Below are positions 48,601-59,306 of a stretch of DNA of 64,000 nt, in pieces (positions within the stretch are counted from its first letter, which is position 1; each line of letters opens with the position of its first letter). Source of the stretch: Chrysaora quinquecirrha (Eukaryota; Cnidaria; Scyphozoa; Semaeostomeae; Pelagiidae); the NCBI GenBank assembly GCA_014526335.1, contig JACTAT010000016.1, forward strand, positions 4,073,537 through 4,137,536, written 5' to 3'. Position numbers and translations under genes: made by a program. The notes below the pieces were generated by a model, which was not told the DNA's origin, made no database searches, and saw only the letters and a list, made by a program, of their open reading frames with translations.

Positions 48601-50280
48601 TTATATAGTTGTCATGTTTTTATCTGTGTTCTCAGAACTATTGATTGCCATTTGGGTAAAATCAAGTAATAAATCTCCAATTTCATCAATCTTAAAAGAA
48701 AGGTTGTTCAGTCACTTTACAGCTTATAAGTTTAAGATTATAACAAAATGAAACAAAGAAAATAAAGCATTAAAAATTCTAAATAAGGTCTTATTTCTTC
48801 TGTAGTTATGAGTGCCTAACCTGAGAAGTCCTTTAAAGTTTAAGGGCAGATTTCCATACAATGCTTTTTGTCACTTGCAGGACATTTCCAATCAACTTTT
48901 TCAAAACCCAAGCCAAGTTACACCTTTTCAACTAAGGGCCTCGTTTTCAAAAAAACTTAAAATTGTGTCACAGAAGCATTTCAATGTTACAATCGAATTC
49001 AGCACCTTTGTTTTAGTGTTTGGGCAAATTTTTACGCTTCTAGTCCTTACGATGTTCATAAATTTGAGATCAGCAATTAAAAATTTGAAAAGTTACTAAG
49101 GATAGCTGCTCAAGGAAGCATTAAATCAAGTAAGGAGGCATTAGATAAAGTATTTTCCTTTTTTGTGAGTTACTTGCATCTTCTTTCCTGAGTTTCTGCA
49201 GATATTTTCAACATTTATTGTCCCAAATTCCTTTTCCTCTTTGTATTCATTATTCTTGAATTTGAGGAAGATGTTGCCGCACTACATCTATCAAAGCAAC
49301 CACAATCCTGCTTGTTGCACACAAAGATTCCCTTACTCAAGTTGTCAACCATCTTCCAGAAAAATGTTGTGCCAACCCAGTCCCCTTTGGGAAGGTTAAT
49401 TAAACATCAGCAGGGAATTTAGGTCAACAAACTATGCACAACATGAATGAAATATGACTGATCTTACCTCTTGCTCAGATGTTACGTTTTGCAATTTATC
49501 CCTCAAAACACATATTTCTGACTGCTCTTTTTTGGTTCCTTCTCTACCAATATACTCTTTCAACAGATCCGCAATATCCTTAACATCAGCTTTTACTTTC
49601 AATGCATTGAATCCTAGAGCTTTTTCTGCACTACTTTTGTATAGTTTCAAGCGAGCCAACGCAAGATGCAAGGGTGTTTGTCCATTAAAGTCAACTGCCG
49701 CTATATCTGCTCCATGTGATAACAAAAGCGTAATTATAGGAACATTTGCTGAGCATGCTGCTAAATGTAAAGGAGAGTTCCCTTTGACATCTTTTACATT
49801 AGGATTAGCTCCATTTTGTAATAGTAATCTGACAATTTCTTGGCAACCGTTAGCAGCACTTATGTGTAATGCAGTTCTCTGTCTATCATCTGCTGCATCT
49901 AAGTTTAAATCCAAGTCTTTTTCGATTAAATTTCTAACATCCCCCTCACTTTTACTAGTTGCTGCTTGCCTCAGTTTCCTTTCATTTACATGTGATGAAA
50001 TCCAGTTAGCTGACATGTAATTTCTTCTTCTGCAAATCCATCTACTTCGAGGTTTCTGAGCTTTCCCCGGTAATGTGCTATGTTCATAAGGGTCTTTAAT
50101 AGAGCTATCACATGGTGTTATAATAATATCAATATTGACAGGTCGCATAATCGTGCATGGCCTATTTCTTGAGCTGTCAGGATTTGTTACTGTGGGCCTA
50201 GTCAGCCCTGGAGCAGGCATAACAATTTCCATTCGTTTAAACAAGCTATCGTCGTGCATTTGGGTTGAATCTCCACTCAT
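48601..50280 (-). CDS. ANKRD54: Ankyrin repeat domain-containing protein 54
   Basis: Family role: ANKRD54 (Liar) shuttles between nucleus and cytoplasm and binds SH3 domains of kinases such as Lyn and Btk. Two exons, 49468-50280 and 48601-48690, give 300 residues, equal to the human length. Ankyrin repeats span ~100-250: RTALHISAANGCQEIVRLLL, GNSPLHLAACSANVPIITLL, GQTPLHLALARLKLYK. These match human [20 protein letters not shown] and [20 protein letters not shown]. The C-terminal IADLLKEYIGRE and CVLRDKLQNVTSEQE, then IDEIGDLLLDFT from exon 2, match the human leucine-rich end. Without splicing the frame would end in the unrelated VRSVIFHSCCA, so the GAG/GTAAGA donor at 49468 is preferred. The ~70-residue N-terminus is basic and unordered. 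Confidence 0.95.
48691..49467. other. ANKRD54 intron with decayed element
   Basis: 49130-49400 resembles the 17085-17290 part of the TAGACC-ended element (AGTTACTTGCATCTT, CCAGAAAAATGTTG). The rest shows nothing recognisable. Confidence 0.45.
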
Positions 50281-52199
50281 TTTAAAAACAAAGTTAATGA
50301 AAAACGATTTAATCTAAGAAATTTAAACAGAGAATAACATACTCATCCATCAAAACTCTGCGCCACAGCCACCGTCCAACTCAAATTTCAAGTATTCTTG
50401 ACCTGACCTTGGTCGTGCTCCCTCCGTCCTCACTCTTGTTTTCTGAAGTTACCACGTGACATGACCTTCACAATAGGAATACAAAACATTTTGTGACGTA
50501 GTCGTGTCCAAGCTCTTTTGAGGTACCACAAGGATCGCACGCCGCACTCTACTCCTTTTATGGAGAAAACATATTTTTCGCTCCTACCTGATTCTGGCAT
50601 ACGTAAAAGTTCAAACAAACGCACAATTATAAACCTAATCAGGTTACTTTGGCGGGCAATATATTGTTATTTAGTAGAGCATGTCATTTCGAAGAAAAGG
50701 ACCCAAGGTACTTGTGTTCAAGCAAGTTGATAAAATTATTAATTTGGAGAAACAGCAGATAACACCCAGAAAGAAAAGAACAGTTCAATATGCATACGAG
50801 TACTACTATTTCGCCCTGGCATTCAGGGATTCTTCATGGCTAAATTCATTTAATGCCTATAGGCTTGGATCATTACAGTATGTTTCATTTGGCCATTTTG
50901 CTGTAGTCCTTACACATCTTTATCCACCAAATGGGATCAAATAACACATCAAGCACAATAGTCAATAGTCATTCGTTCAGGGGCGCAAAGTACTGATACA
51001 TTTCCTGTCATTTGGCCACAACTACAATATTGTACAAAAGATTTGAAACTAGCATCTCGTTTATGTGCCTCCTGCATCATGATAATAAGCTGAAGCTGTG
51101 TACCCTTGCTCTTGAAAATTTTATTATCGGTCAGTTCAGTTCAGTCTAATTCAGATTAAACTCAGTGTTCAGATTAGACTAATCATTGATGATTTTCTCT
51201 TACGTTCGCTACTAGACTTCTATCTTGATTAAAAATCTATCTTTTTCTCTGACTGGTATATTTTAAGAAAGAACATTGAAGCCTGAATAATATGAAAGGT
51301 TTCTTCGATCCTAGAGCCGGGACGAAGAGTTTCATAAGAGAGCGACGTGGCTTCATTTTCTTAGCTATTCAGCAGCCGAATTATTAAGTTATTTGTTTCC
51401 TATAAAAAGGGCGCTTTCACTAATTAGCATATCATTCCAAAGAAGTTAGACACCGTTCACAAGCGAGTAAAAGGTACAGACCCAAAAGGTCCTTACCTTA
51501 CGGGTACAATTTCATTGGATTTGCACGGGAACGGATTGGGAACAGATCCCATGGATCCGCTTATCTAGCGAACCCAAAAAGATCCTTTTCCCAAACAGGA
51601 ACGGATCCATGCCTTGCCTACCCATGTAAACGAAAAGCCTACCGTGAAATTTTTGTGAACGGATTTGCTAGGATTTCTGTCTTATTTGCAACAAGAAGAG
51701 CCTTTTGCTGGTACTGAAAGTAAAATACTTTATTCTGTTAAGACTCTTTTAAAACCAAGGGAAAGAGCCAATAGAAACAAATTTTATTAACTAAACATTC
51801 TCCAAATTATGAAAATTGTAAAGAAATAATCATACATACTTTTAGTTTCTATATTTGAAGTTAGGGCCTCTGCAATGAGCGAACATTGAGAATGAAGGAC
51901 ACAGAATTTGTTATTTTATTAACTTCACGAAATCATGTAATTCAATTCAACAAATATATGCGTAAAACAAAATTGAATACAATCATTATCAATTTGATCG
52001 AGATTATATGAAGATAAATACAGTCAGAAAAAATTATGCATAATTATAACTGACATTCTATGCCACGTGTTCTGCATTTTATTACACTAATGTCTCTTTA
52101 CTTGTCTCTACTTTACTTTTACTTAAAAACTTCGATTTGTTTATTGTAAACAAACTCCATTCTTTAATTTTCTTCGTTTCATCTCAGACAACATCCATC
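50281..52199. other. Intergenic region, ANKRD54 start to minicollagen A
   Basis: It holds the ANKRD54 promoter side, the 50807-50840 relic of the hammerhead-like repeat, a decayed relative (51505-51645) of the element in CREB intron 1, and 51700-52199, the 3' flank of minicollagen A, which is duplicated downstream of minicollagen B. An 87-codon plus-strand frame (50681-50944) crosses the relic and is not accepted as a gene. Confidence 0.5.
52140..52145 (-). terminator. Polyadenylation signal of minicollagen A
   Basis: AATAAA on the minus strand about 55 bp after the stop codon. The equivalent site after minicollagen B is at 53321-53326. Confidence 0.6.
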
Positions 52200-52666
52200 T
52201 TATTTTTTACCACAACATGAAGAACAGCAAGGGGGTGGGCAGGCAGGAGGGCATGGTGGTGGTGGTGGTGGGGGTGGTGGTGGGGGTGGGAGTGGTGGTG
52301 CTGGAGGAGGAGGGTGGATCACGTAAGACCATGTCTTGCAGATTGGTGGGCATGGTGGTGGTGGAGGAGCTGCAAGTCCAGGTGCACCAGGTGGGCCAGG
52401 TGGTCCTGGAGGGCCTCCAGGTCCTGCAGGTCCGAAACATCCATTTGGTCCTCTTGGTCCAGGTACACCGATGGGGCCGTTTGGTCCTGGGGGTCCGACT
52501 GGTCCAGGTGCACCAGGAATTGGTGGTGGTGGAGGAGGTGGTGGTGGAGGAGGTGGGGCACAAGGCATTGGTGCAGGCATTGGAGGAGGCATTCCACAGC
52601 ACATTGGTGAACAATCTGGAGCACATCCTGCGTCACATCCATCGCTACAGAAAAATCTCTTGTGGC
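52200..52666 (-). CDS. Minicollagen A, terminal exon (nematocyst capsule protein)
   Basis: Family role: minicollagens are short collagens that polymerise through disulfide exchange to make the nematocyst capsule wall. The exon starts after TTCTTTTAG in phase 1 and encodes ~154 residues: HKR (likely processing site), N-terminal cysteine-rich domain [18 protein letters not shown], polyproline, ~14 Gly-X-Y triplets ([16 protein letters not shown]...), a CPPIC motif followed by TWSYVIH, a second polyproline, and C-terminal cysteines [14 protein letters not shown], ending GKK. No signal peptide is encoded here and none was found within 700 bp upstream. The frame continues upstream into non-homologous intron codons ([14 protein letters not shown]), which do not resemble a signal peptide. 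The exon is the near-twin of minicollagen B. Confidence 0.88.
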
Positions 52667-53320
52667 CTAAAAGAACAGACATCAAATCAGTTTCTGCAAT
52701 ATAAATCAATTATTTTACAAACCATACACAAAGTTCAAATTAAATGTCTAAGGCGTATAGCTTTTTTGTGTCTACCGCATATTTAGCTTCAATGATCGAT
52801 GTGGGTCGATGATCTGTGCCGGAAAATGCAACTACCTCTTCTCGCTTATAAACTTCCAATGCTTCACGTATCACTCACTTACAGTACCTAATTGCTCTAC
52901 GACGAGCCTGCTTATCGTACTGAAAATAAAATACGTCATTTTCTGACTTAGAATCTTTTACAACCAAGAGACAGAGACAACAGAGACAATTTGTATTAAC
53001 TCTCTTGATATTAAGAAAATTGCAATGAAATAATAATACATATTTTTATTTTCTACATTTCAAGTCAGAGCATATCGAACAAACAACCATTCAGAGCGAA
53101 GGACACTGAATTGATGATTGTTTAATTCAATTTCACAAATATATATGCATAAAATAGAATTGACAATCATTATCCATTTGATTTCGACAAGATGAAGATA
53201 AATACAGTCAGAAAAATTATGCATAATTATAACTGACATTCTATGCCAAGTGTTCTGCATTTTATTACACTAATGTCTCTTTACTTCAATATTGTTTACT
53301 TGAAAACTTCGACACGTTTG

Positions 53321-53326
53321 TTTATT
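53321..53326 (-). terminator. Polyadenylation signal of minicollagen B
   Basis: AATAAA on the minus strand 55 bp beyond the stop codon, at the same relative position as in copy A. Its conservation suggests that each copy ends its own transcript. Confidence 0.6.
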
Positions 53327-53380
53327 ATAAACAAACACCATTCTTTAATTTTCTTCGTTTCATCTCAGACAACATCCATC

Positions 53381-53832
53381 TTATTTCTTACCACAGCATG
53401 GGGCACAGCAAGGAGGTGGGCAGGCAGGTGGGCATGGTGGTGGTGGTGGGGGTGGAAGTGGTGGTGCTGGAGGAGGTGGGTGGATCATGTAAGACCATTG
53501 CTGGCAGATTGGTGGGCATGGTGGTGGGGGAGGAGCGGAAAGTCCAGGTGCACCGGGTGGGCCAGGTGGTCCTGGAGGGCCTCCAGGTCCTGGAGGTCCA
53601 AGGCATCCATTTGGTCCTCTTGGTCCAGGTACACCGATGGGACCGTTTGGTCCTGGAGGTCCGGCTGGTCCAGGTGCACCAGGAATTGGTGGTGGTGGAG
53701 GAGGAGGTGGTGGTGGAGGTGGGGCACAAGGCATTGGTGCAGGCATTGGAGGAGGCATTCCACAGCACATTGGTGAACAATCTGGAGCACATCCTGCGTC
53801 ACATCCATCGCTACAGAAAAATCTCTTGTGGC
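53381..53832 (-). CDS. Minicollagen B, terminal exon
   Basis: Paralogue of minicollagen A with the same order and ~149 residues: [21 protein letters not shown], polyproline, Gly-X-Y stretch, CPPIC then QQWSYMIH, polyproline, [17 protein letters not shown]. It differs from A mainly in polyproline length (A has a longer second run) and a few residues (CLGPPG for CFGPAG, LSAPP for LAAPP). It begins in phase 1 after CTTTTAG. Purifying constraint is suggested because the reading frame and all cysteines are kept. No signal-peptide exon was found between this exon and minicollagen C. Confidence 0.88.
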
Positions 53833-54768
53833 CTAAAAGAAAAAACATTAAATCAATTTCTGCCATACACTTTTTTATTTAATAAGCAACTGGTCAATGA
53901 GCAACCAGGGCTGAAATTTTGCTAAAATCTTTGATTAAGATAGCTTTCCTTATAAAAGTGCATCGTTGAAAACTTGTCAATTGCGTTGAAAAACAAGAAA
54001 AGAGCCAAAATACAAGTTTTTAGGGGGTACCAGTCATTCTGTGAGGGCTGAAATACTAGATATCTTAAGCAACCTTCAGGGCTGGATAAAAAGTCCAGTT
54101 GCTTATTAAAAAAAGTGTATATGACGACTTTCTTACAAAAGATAGAGTTAAAATTAAATTTCTGACGCCTATAGCTTCCTTCGTGTCTGTTTCTTCACTT
54201 TTTTATGGAGGTCAAGTCACGGGCACCGAAAGCATGCAGAACGCAAAAGCAACAAATTCAGGCTAAAACAACAGTTGCCAGATTTGGTACAAGCCGGCAG
54301 CTACGCCTGTTGCTCTTGTGCTTCGAACAGCCGAAGGTCGCTGAATTAAAAACAAGTACAATTCCATACTGCGTTTCTGCCGTGTTTTTGCACCTCAAAT
54401 TCAAGCCCGAAAATTCACAAACGACCAAATTTTTCTGCATGTTGGGTATATAATTCTTTTCGATTGTGGGCTATGGAATCAAGCGGTTGGGTATATGGGT
54501 ACTACCGGTGGATTGTAACAGTGAAACATTATGTAATGAGTTTTAGAGTTGGCTCAAAGATTGCCAAAAAACATCGCCTTTCCAGGGCATTTTTAAGTAA
54601 GCAGGGCGAAACTGCGTACCGAATAGTTTTTCATTGAAGAAATCTGATTTTTTCTCAAGAAAAATAAAATGTCAAACACTGTCTCAATACACTGGTTCTT
54701 TCCTAGGTAATTCGTAGCAGTGTAGTAATCTTGACATGCTGGCGGTCAACAACAGCAGGCAATGTTCG

Positions 54769-54912
54769 AATAGACTTATTACATTCGTCGTAGTCTACGC
54801 TCCTCCACACTTCACCACCCCAAGCCAACCACTCTAAGGGAACAGCTGTATGTTGTTGTAATTGTTAGAAGCTTGTTTCCGAAAGAGTGGGAGGAAGGTA
54901 ATAAGTCTAATG
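54769..54912. repeat. MITE-like element, family R2
   Basis: It starts ATAGACTTATTACATTCGTC and ends GGGAGGAAGGTAATAAGTCT, an inverted pair, with TGTATGTTGTTGTAATTG inside. It lies between minicollagens B and C. Confidence 0.65.
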
Positions 54913-55384
54913 TTCGAACACTTGTGCAGTGAACTTGACTACACTGCTACGCTACGCTACAAACTACATTGTATTGTATTGAACAGTGAAAAATATTGAA
55001 CAGTCCCTTACGTTTTATTCCATAATTGCAGTTCAAATACACGGACAAATCCAGTGGAAAATACGATATATACCAATGACATTCTTGAGTTTAGGATCAT
55101 AGAAAAAGCAAGTACGAGGCCAGGGACAAGCAAGTATGATGTCATCTACTAATAATATGCTTTAGTTTGGGGTCGTAGAAAACGCAACAAAATATTTGAA
55201 AGAAAATAATTTCATTCAAAATTAACAAAACTTTACATATGTTGACATAATAGATAAAGTAATTTTGCTAGTCGCAAATTCTAGTTTTAAATCTATCCAA
55301 CTATCGTCCTCTCTACATTGGTCCAACTGTTGTAAACAACAGAATAAGGACTCCTATTTCCACTACATCATTTCCTTGAATCGC

Positions 55385-55878
55385 TTACTTTCCAGCGCAG
55401 CATGTTGGTGCACATGATGGTTGGCAGACCATTGGTGGTGGTGGAGGTGGAGGAGGAGCACAGCATGGTGGTGGGCAGGCAGTTGGGCAGACTGGTGCTG
55501 GTGGTGGTGCCTGTCTAAGCAGAGCTTGGAAGTGGAGGCAGATTGGTGGGCATGGTGGTGGTGGAGGTGCTGGCATACCAGGTGCACCAGCTGGTCCCAT
55601 TGGTCCCATGGGTCCCATAGGTCCTCCGCATCCTGGTGGTCCAATTGGTCCAGGTGGTCCGATTGGTCCAGGCATTCCACAGCATCCTGGTGGTCCGACT
55701 GGTCCAGGTGGTCCAGGGATTGCTGGTGGTGGGCATGGTACTGGGCATGGTGGTGGTGGTGGTGGTGGGCATGGGATCATGACTGGTGGAGGTGGTGGTG
55801 GGGCGGCACAACACGATGGAGCACATGCAGGAGCACATGAAGGAGCGCATGCTGCTCCGCAGAAGAATCTCTTGTTTC
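55385..55878 (-). CDS. Minicollagen C, terminal exon
   Basis: About 163 residues after a phase-1 acceptor (TTTTTTCGTAG): [21 protein letters not shown], polyproline with VMIPCPPPP and CPVPCPPP cysteines, Gly-X-Y stretch ([10 protein letters not shown], then [10 protein letters not shown]), CPPIC then LHFQALLR, a [10 protein letters not shown] domain, polyproline, and a second C-terminal domain [10 protein letters not shown] ending AGK. It therefore has two C-terminal cysteine clusters and extra single cysteines in its proline segments. Read through the intron, the frame begins MYSFFVG, which is not a convincing signal peptide. No obvious AATAAA lies within 300 bp of the stop. Confidence 0.88.
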
Positions 55879-55899
55879 CTACGAAAAAAGAATACATAC

Positions 55900-58800
55900 G
55901 TTACTATCCAGGCATTATAACATAAAACAGAAATGCATAAGAAAAGTACGAAATGTGTTGTTGCTAAGAAGATCTAGATATGAAAAACTCTTTAGTGCTA
56001 GCAGTTCGAAGGTTCCAAAGCTAGGTTCGTGAGACTGGCAGGAGATCTGTATATACAAAACCGTTATATAAGATTTAGTAGCGCATAAAATGAGGTTATA
56101 CGAAGGCGCTAAGCCTGCAGTCTATGACTATCCGACATGGCTTGTTGCAAAATGCTTGGATGGTATAAAACTCGTGTTTATTTTCTGAATCCGCACGAAA
56201 ACCCTTATACTAGCATGTAGACCAGCTTAACAATTCCCTCATTTGCTGCTTGATGCAAGAAAAACTGCTAGACGAGATGAGATGTTTTTCAGCGTGGCCG
56301 AACGGTCAAACAGGTGTTAAACAAACAAGTTTCGTCAGGGCCTAAGGATCATTAGGATTTGGTAGCATTATTTCATTGTTGGTAAGAGCCTGTTGATGAG
56401 TTTATTTCGAGAGGAATCTCCAGGCAGCGTTCTTTTGGGGCTTTTCTCTCTTCTGAATTCTGAAAAAAGTAGACTTGAGTTAGTACCATCATGCCATGAC
56501 TTCACTGCATCTCCACAAGTGGCATACACAGCAGCATGGTTTAGGTTTTGGTTAGTGCAGGGTTAAAAATGACCAAGTATGACCGATTGTCAATAGGAAA
56601 AGTAAGGGCAAACAGGTTGAGGACAGTTGTCAGTGATCAGATATGACCAGCATTATTTAACCAAATAGTTGACTAGCAAAAAATTAACGCGGAAAACCGG
56701 CAGCCCAACTTGGAAGAGCTCCAGATTTCAATTGGGTTGAATTAAGGAGTTCTGTTCCTTAAGCCAACCAACCAGGTATTCTAAGCAACAAGGAGCAAGT
56801 TCTTTAAGCAATTTATCCCCAATTTTTTGAGAATTAAGTTACACGCTAAATGGTTGATGAATTAGTAAGTCGAAATCACTAGGATAAGCGATTTTATAAG
56901 CATCTATTGTGCAATTAACATGTCACACACTTGTTTTATACATAGAGCTAGTCAATCGTGCATTAGCCTAGCACGGTAAAACTCTGCGATAAAGCTTCTG
57001 GAACGACAGATTGGCCTTAGAATTCAAACTGACAGGCTTTGATATTAAAACTTTCTTTCGACTTTGTAAACTAGCATATGTCTTTGATGAATAAATGCTG
57101 GGAATACTGATTGGCTACCCAATAATTCGCTATTTATTTGTCGCACTTTTCGAATTATTAAACTACACATTAATAGTCAGACAATGGTTAAAACTTAAAT
57201 ATAAGGTTGGTCAAATATCAAAGTGTTATGAAAAGGTTATCAAAAAGTCAAGAATAAGTTAAATTAAATAGATAGTAAATAGAAAAATTATCAAATGGAA
57301 AATAAAGATGACAGAATTGTTAGGAACACAAGCAGACTTGTATGGTTAGCTTTTGGTTAGCATTAGGGGTTAATTTCACCTAACTTATTCGTTTTCTGTC
57401 GTGAACTATAAAGATTACCGTGCGTGCGTTGTGCATGTGTATCGTTTAGTGTGCATGTGCGTGTGCGTGGATCCCAACATGAGACTATCTAGGCTAGATG
57501 CTAGAACTAGATAGAATATCTGCAATAAGTCACTGCTGTACCACAGAGTCGTGTCGGATACGACTGTAGGTCGTGTCATTAAGCTCCAACACAAATGCTT
57601 CCACGCAACGATGATGCACGAGTTGTCAATGTCAGCCTTAGAAAGGTTGATGCAGTTGTACTAATTATGCCTTTTGCAGGACATTACCCCCGATCAGAAA
57701 TCAAAATCTAGTACGAAATTTTTGTATTTAGGCAACTTAGCTGGGGGAGGAAGGGTTCCTTAATCTTCAAGTCAGCCGTGTTCCAAACAAGATGCTATCG
57801 TAAAAGGGAAAGAACATCACCTTTTGTTTCCTCATTGAAGCATCAACCAATCAAAACTGTTCTTCAGATCTTATCCTCCAATAGCATGCCCGTCGTCATG
57901 GTGACAATGTAAGGGAATCCTTTCGCGATCCAGAACTTCCATATTAGTAACAACTGCGCTGGTAGAGATTCTAAGCCTACTTGCGTTCAAATAGGAAATA
58001 TTGCGCTTTTTAGAAGCCCCGTTAGTTTAAGCCTAGCGACAACTAAGACGAAAACGTATCCAGGCCGCGAAATCACGGAAATAGCATTGGCGTAAATCCA
58101 ACCATCATTAACAAAGTTAGTAAATTTTAGCGAATTTTAGCGATAAAGCAACTGAACCTTACATGTTGAAATTCACGTAACCAGGGGCCGAAATTCTTAA
58201 TTCAAAACTAACGTTTTATACGACTTTACCCTTCCTTTTCTATTTATATTATAGCCACAATTGTTAAGATACTGGCAGACACCTTTCTCTAGGAAGGGAA
58301 CAACTACAGTTACAGCATACAGCGATAAATGATACATATCGCCTGTGCTTCTGGAGTTGGTTTAATTCAATATAAACACAATAGAAGCCTTCCTGCAACT
58401 ATTCTAAGATCTGAAGCATAGATCCTATTTGCAGCATGGCGAAACTGCTCCTTTCCAGTCGGGTCGGGGTGGGGTCCTTGAGCCCGGAAAACCATGAAAT
58501 GTGTCCGCCACTACATGCGTATGTTGCCCGAGTGAATGACCCCCCTGTTAGTCGTGATAAAGCCAAAATAGAATAGAATTGAGGAACTGTTGGATATGAA
58601 ACGAACTAAAAACACAAGGGGGGAGATTTTGATGCCTTTGCCAAAACGAAGTAGGTTTCCTAGAATGTCTAAGAAATAGGCAGTCAGTAATGCTTCAGCT
58701 AAATGTTCTGTCTAGTTTCCTAGTGTTGCAAAGTTAGTAGGTTTTTAGCGTTAGTTATTAGTAATTAGTAACTGTTTTGTTGTATGTCACAGTGAAATGT

Positions 58801-59306
58801 AAAGTTGTAAACGTTGGAAGTTTATTATAAACGAAATTAGTTAACTTATAGTCAACGTTAGTGTTTATAAAAAGTGTTTCGAAAATGTGGCCTAAATTGG
58901 CCTAATGGCCTAAATTCTAATCAAGCACTTTAGTCCTATTATCATATCTTCTTTTATCTGGAAATGCTTATATCCAAACAGTTACTCAGTTCTATTCTGT
59001 GCAAAACACAGAATAGAAAGAGTCAAGAAAAATTAGCAATATTTCGAGCGTTAGTAATTTTATATGGTTAGACCAAATATACGTAACAATCTAAAGTTAT
59101 CATAGTAATTAGGCCATATGTACAAATAATCATAAAATATTATGATTAGCAAGTTTTGCTAGACTTAGCAAATCAGTTTTTCAGTTAATCCAGTGTTCAT
59201 TTTCATTTGTTAAATTAGTGTTTGTCAGTCTGTTAGCATATACACCATTAGTACATCGGTTAGTGAGAGAAAACTGCCAATTCACACGAATTAGAATGTT
59301 CTGTTG
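55900..59306. other. Intergenic or intronic region between minicollagens C and D
   Basis: 3.4 kb with an R1 scrap at 56285-56345, an R3 scrap at 56395-56480 and otherwise AT-rich unique sequence. I checked minus-strand ATG codons by eye for a hydrophobic leader followed by a donor site and found none convincing. MLIKSLILVIST near 56900 is hydrophobic but ends in a stop without a good donor. Confidence 0.5.

Larger units (their letters stand above)
51700..52790. repeat. Tandem duplication unit 1 (minicollagen A and flanks)
   Basis: This unit aligns with 52900-54210. Shared landmarks include GGTACTGAAAGTAAAATAC / CGTACTGAAAATAAAATAC at the left boundary, ACTGACATTCTATGCCA.GTG in the 3' flank, the whole collagen exon, and AATTAAAT.TCT.A.GCGTATAGC-like text upstream. 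Unit 2 carries an extra ~300 bp upstream of its exon. Confidence 0.85.
52900..54210. repeat. Tandem duplication unit 2 (minicollagen B and flanks)
   Basis: Second copy of the 51700-52790 unit in the same orientation. The 3' flank, collagen exon and proximal upstream DNA are clearly homologous. About 300 bp (53890-54115) have been gained in this copy or lost in the other. Confidence 0.85.

Noticed and set aside
49454..50020. 188-codon plus-strand frame opposite ANKRD54
   Set aside because: It is antisense to a clearly conserved ankyrin-repeat exon and has no recognisable content.
50681..50944. 87-codon plus-strand frame beginning MSFRRKGPK, head-to-head with ANKRD54
   Set aside because: It crosses a dispersed repeat relic (50807-50840) and shows no family resemblance or splice continuation.
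52217..55925. Long plus-strand frames rich in Gly, Val or Trp opposite the minicollagens
   Set aside because: They are antisense shadows of Pro/Gly-rich codons. The minus strand has the signal, splice and cysteine-domain logic.
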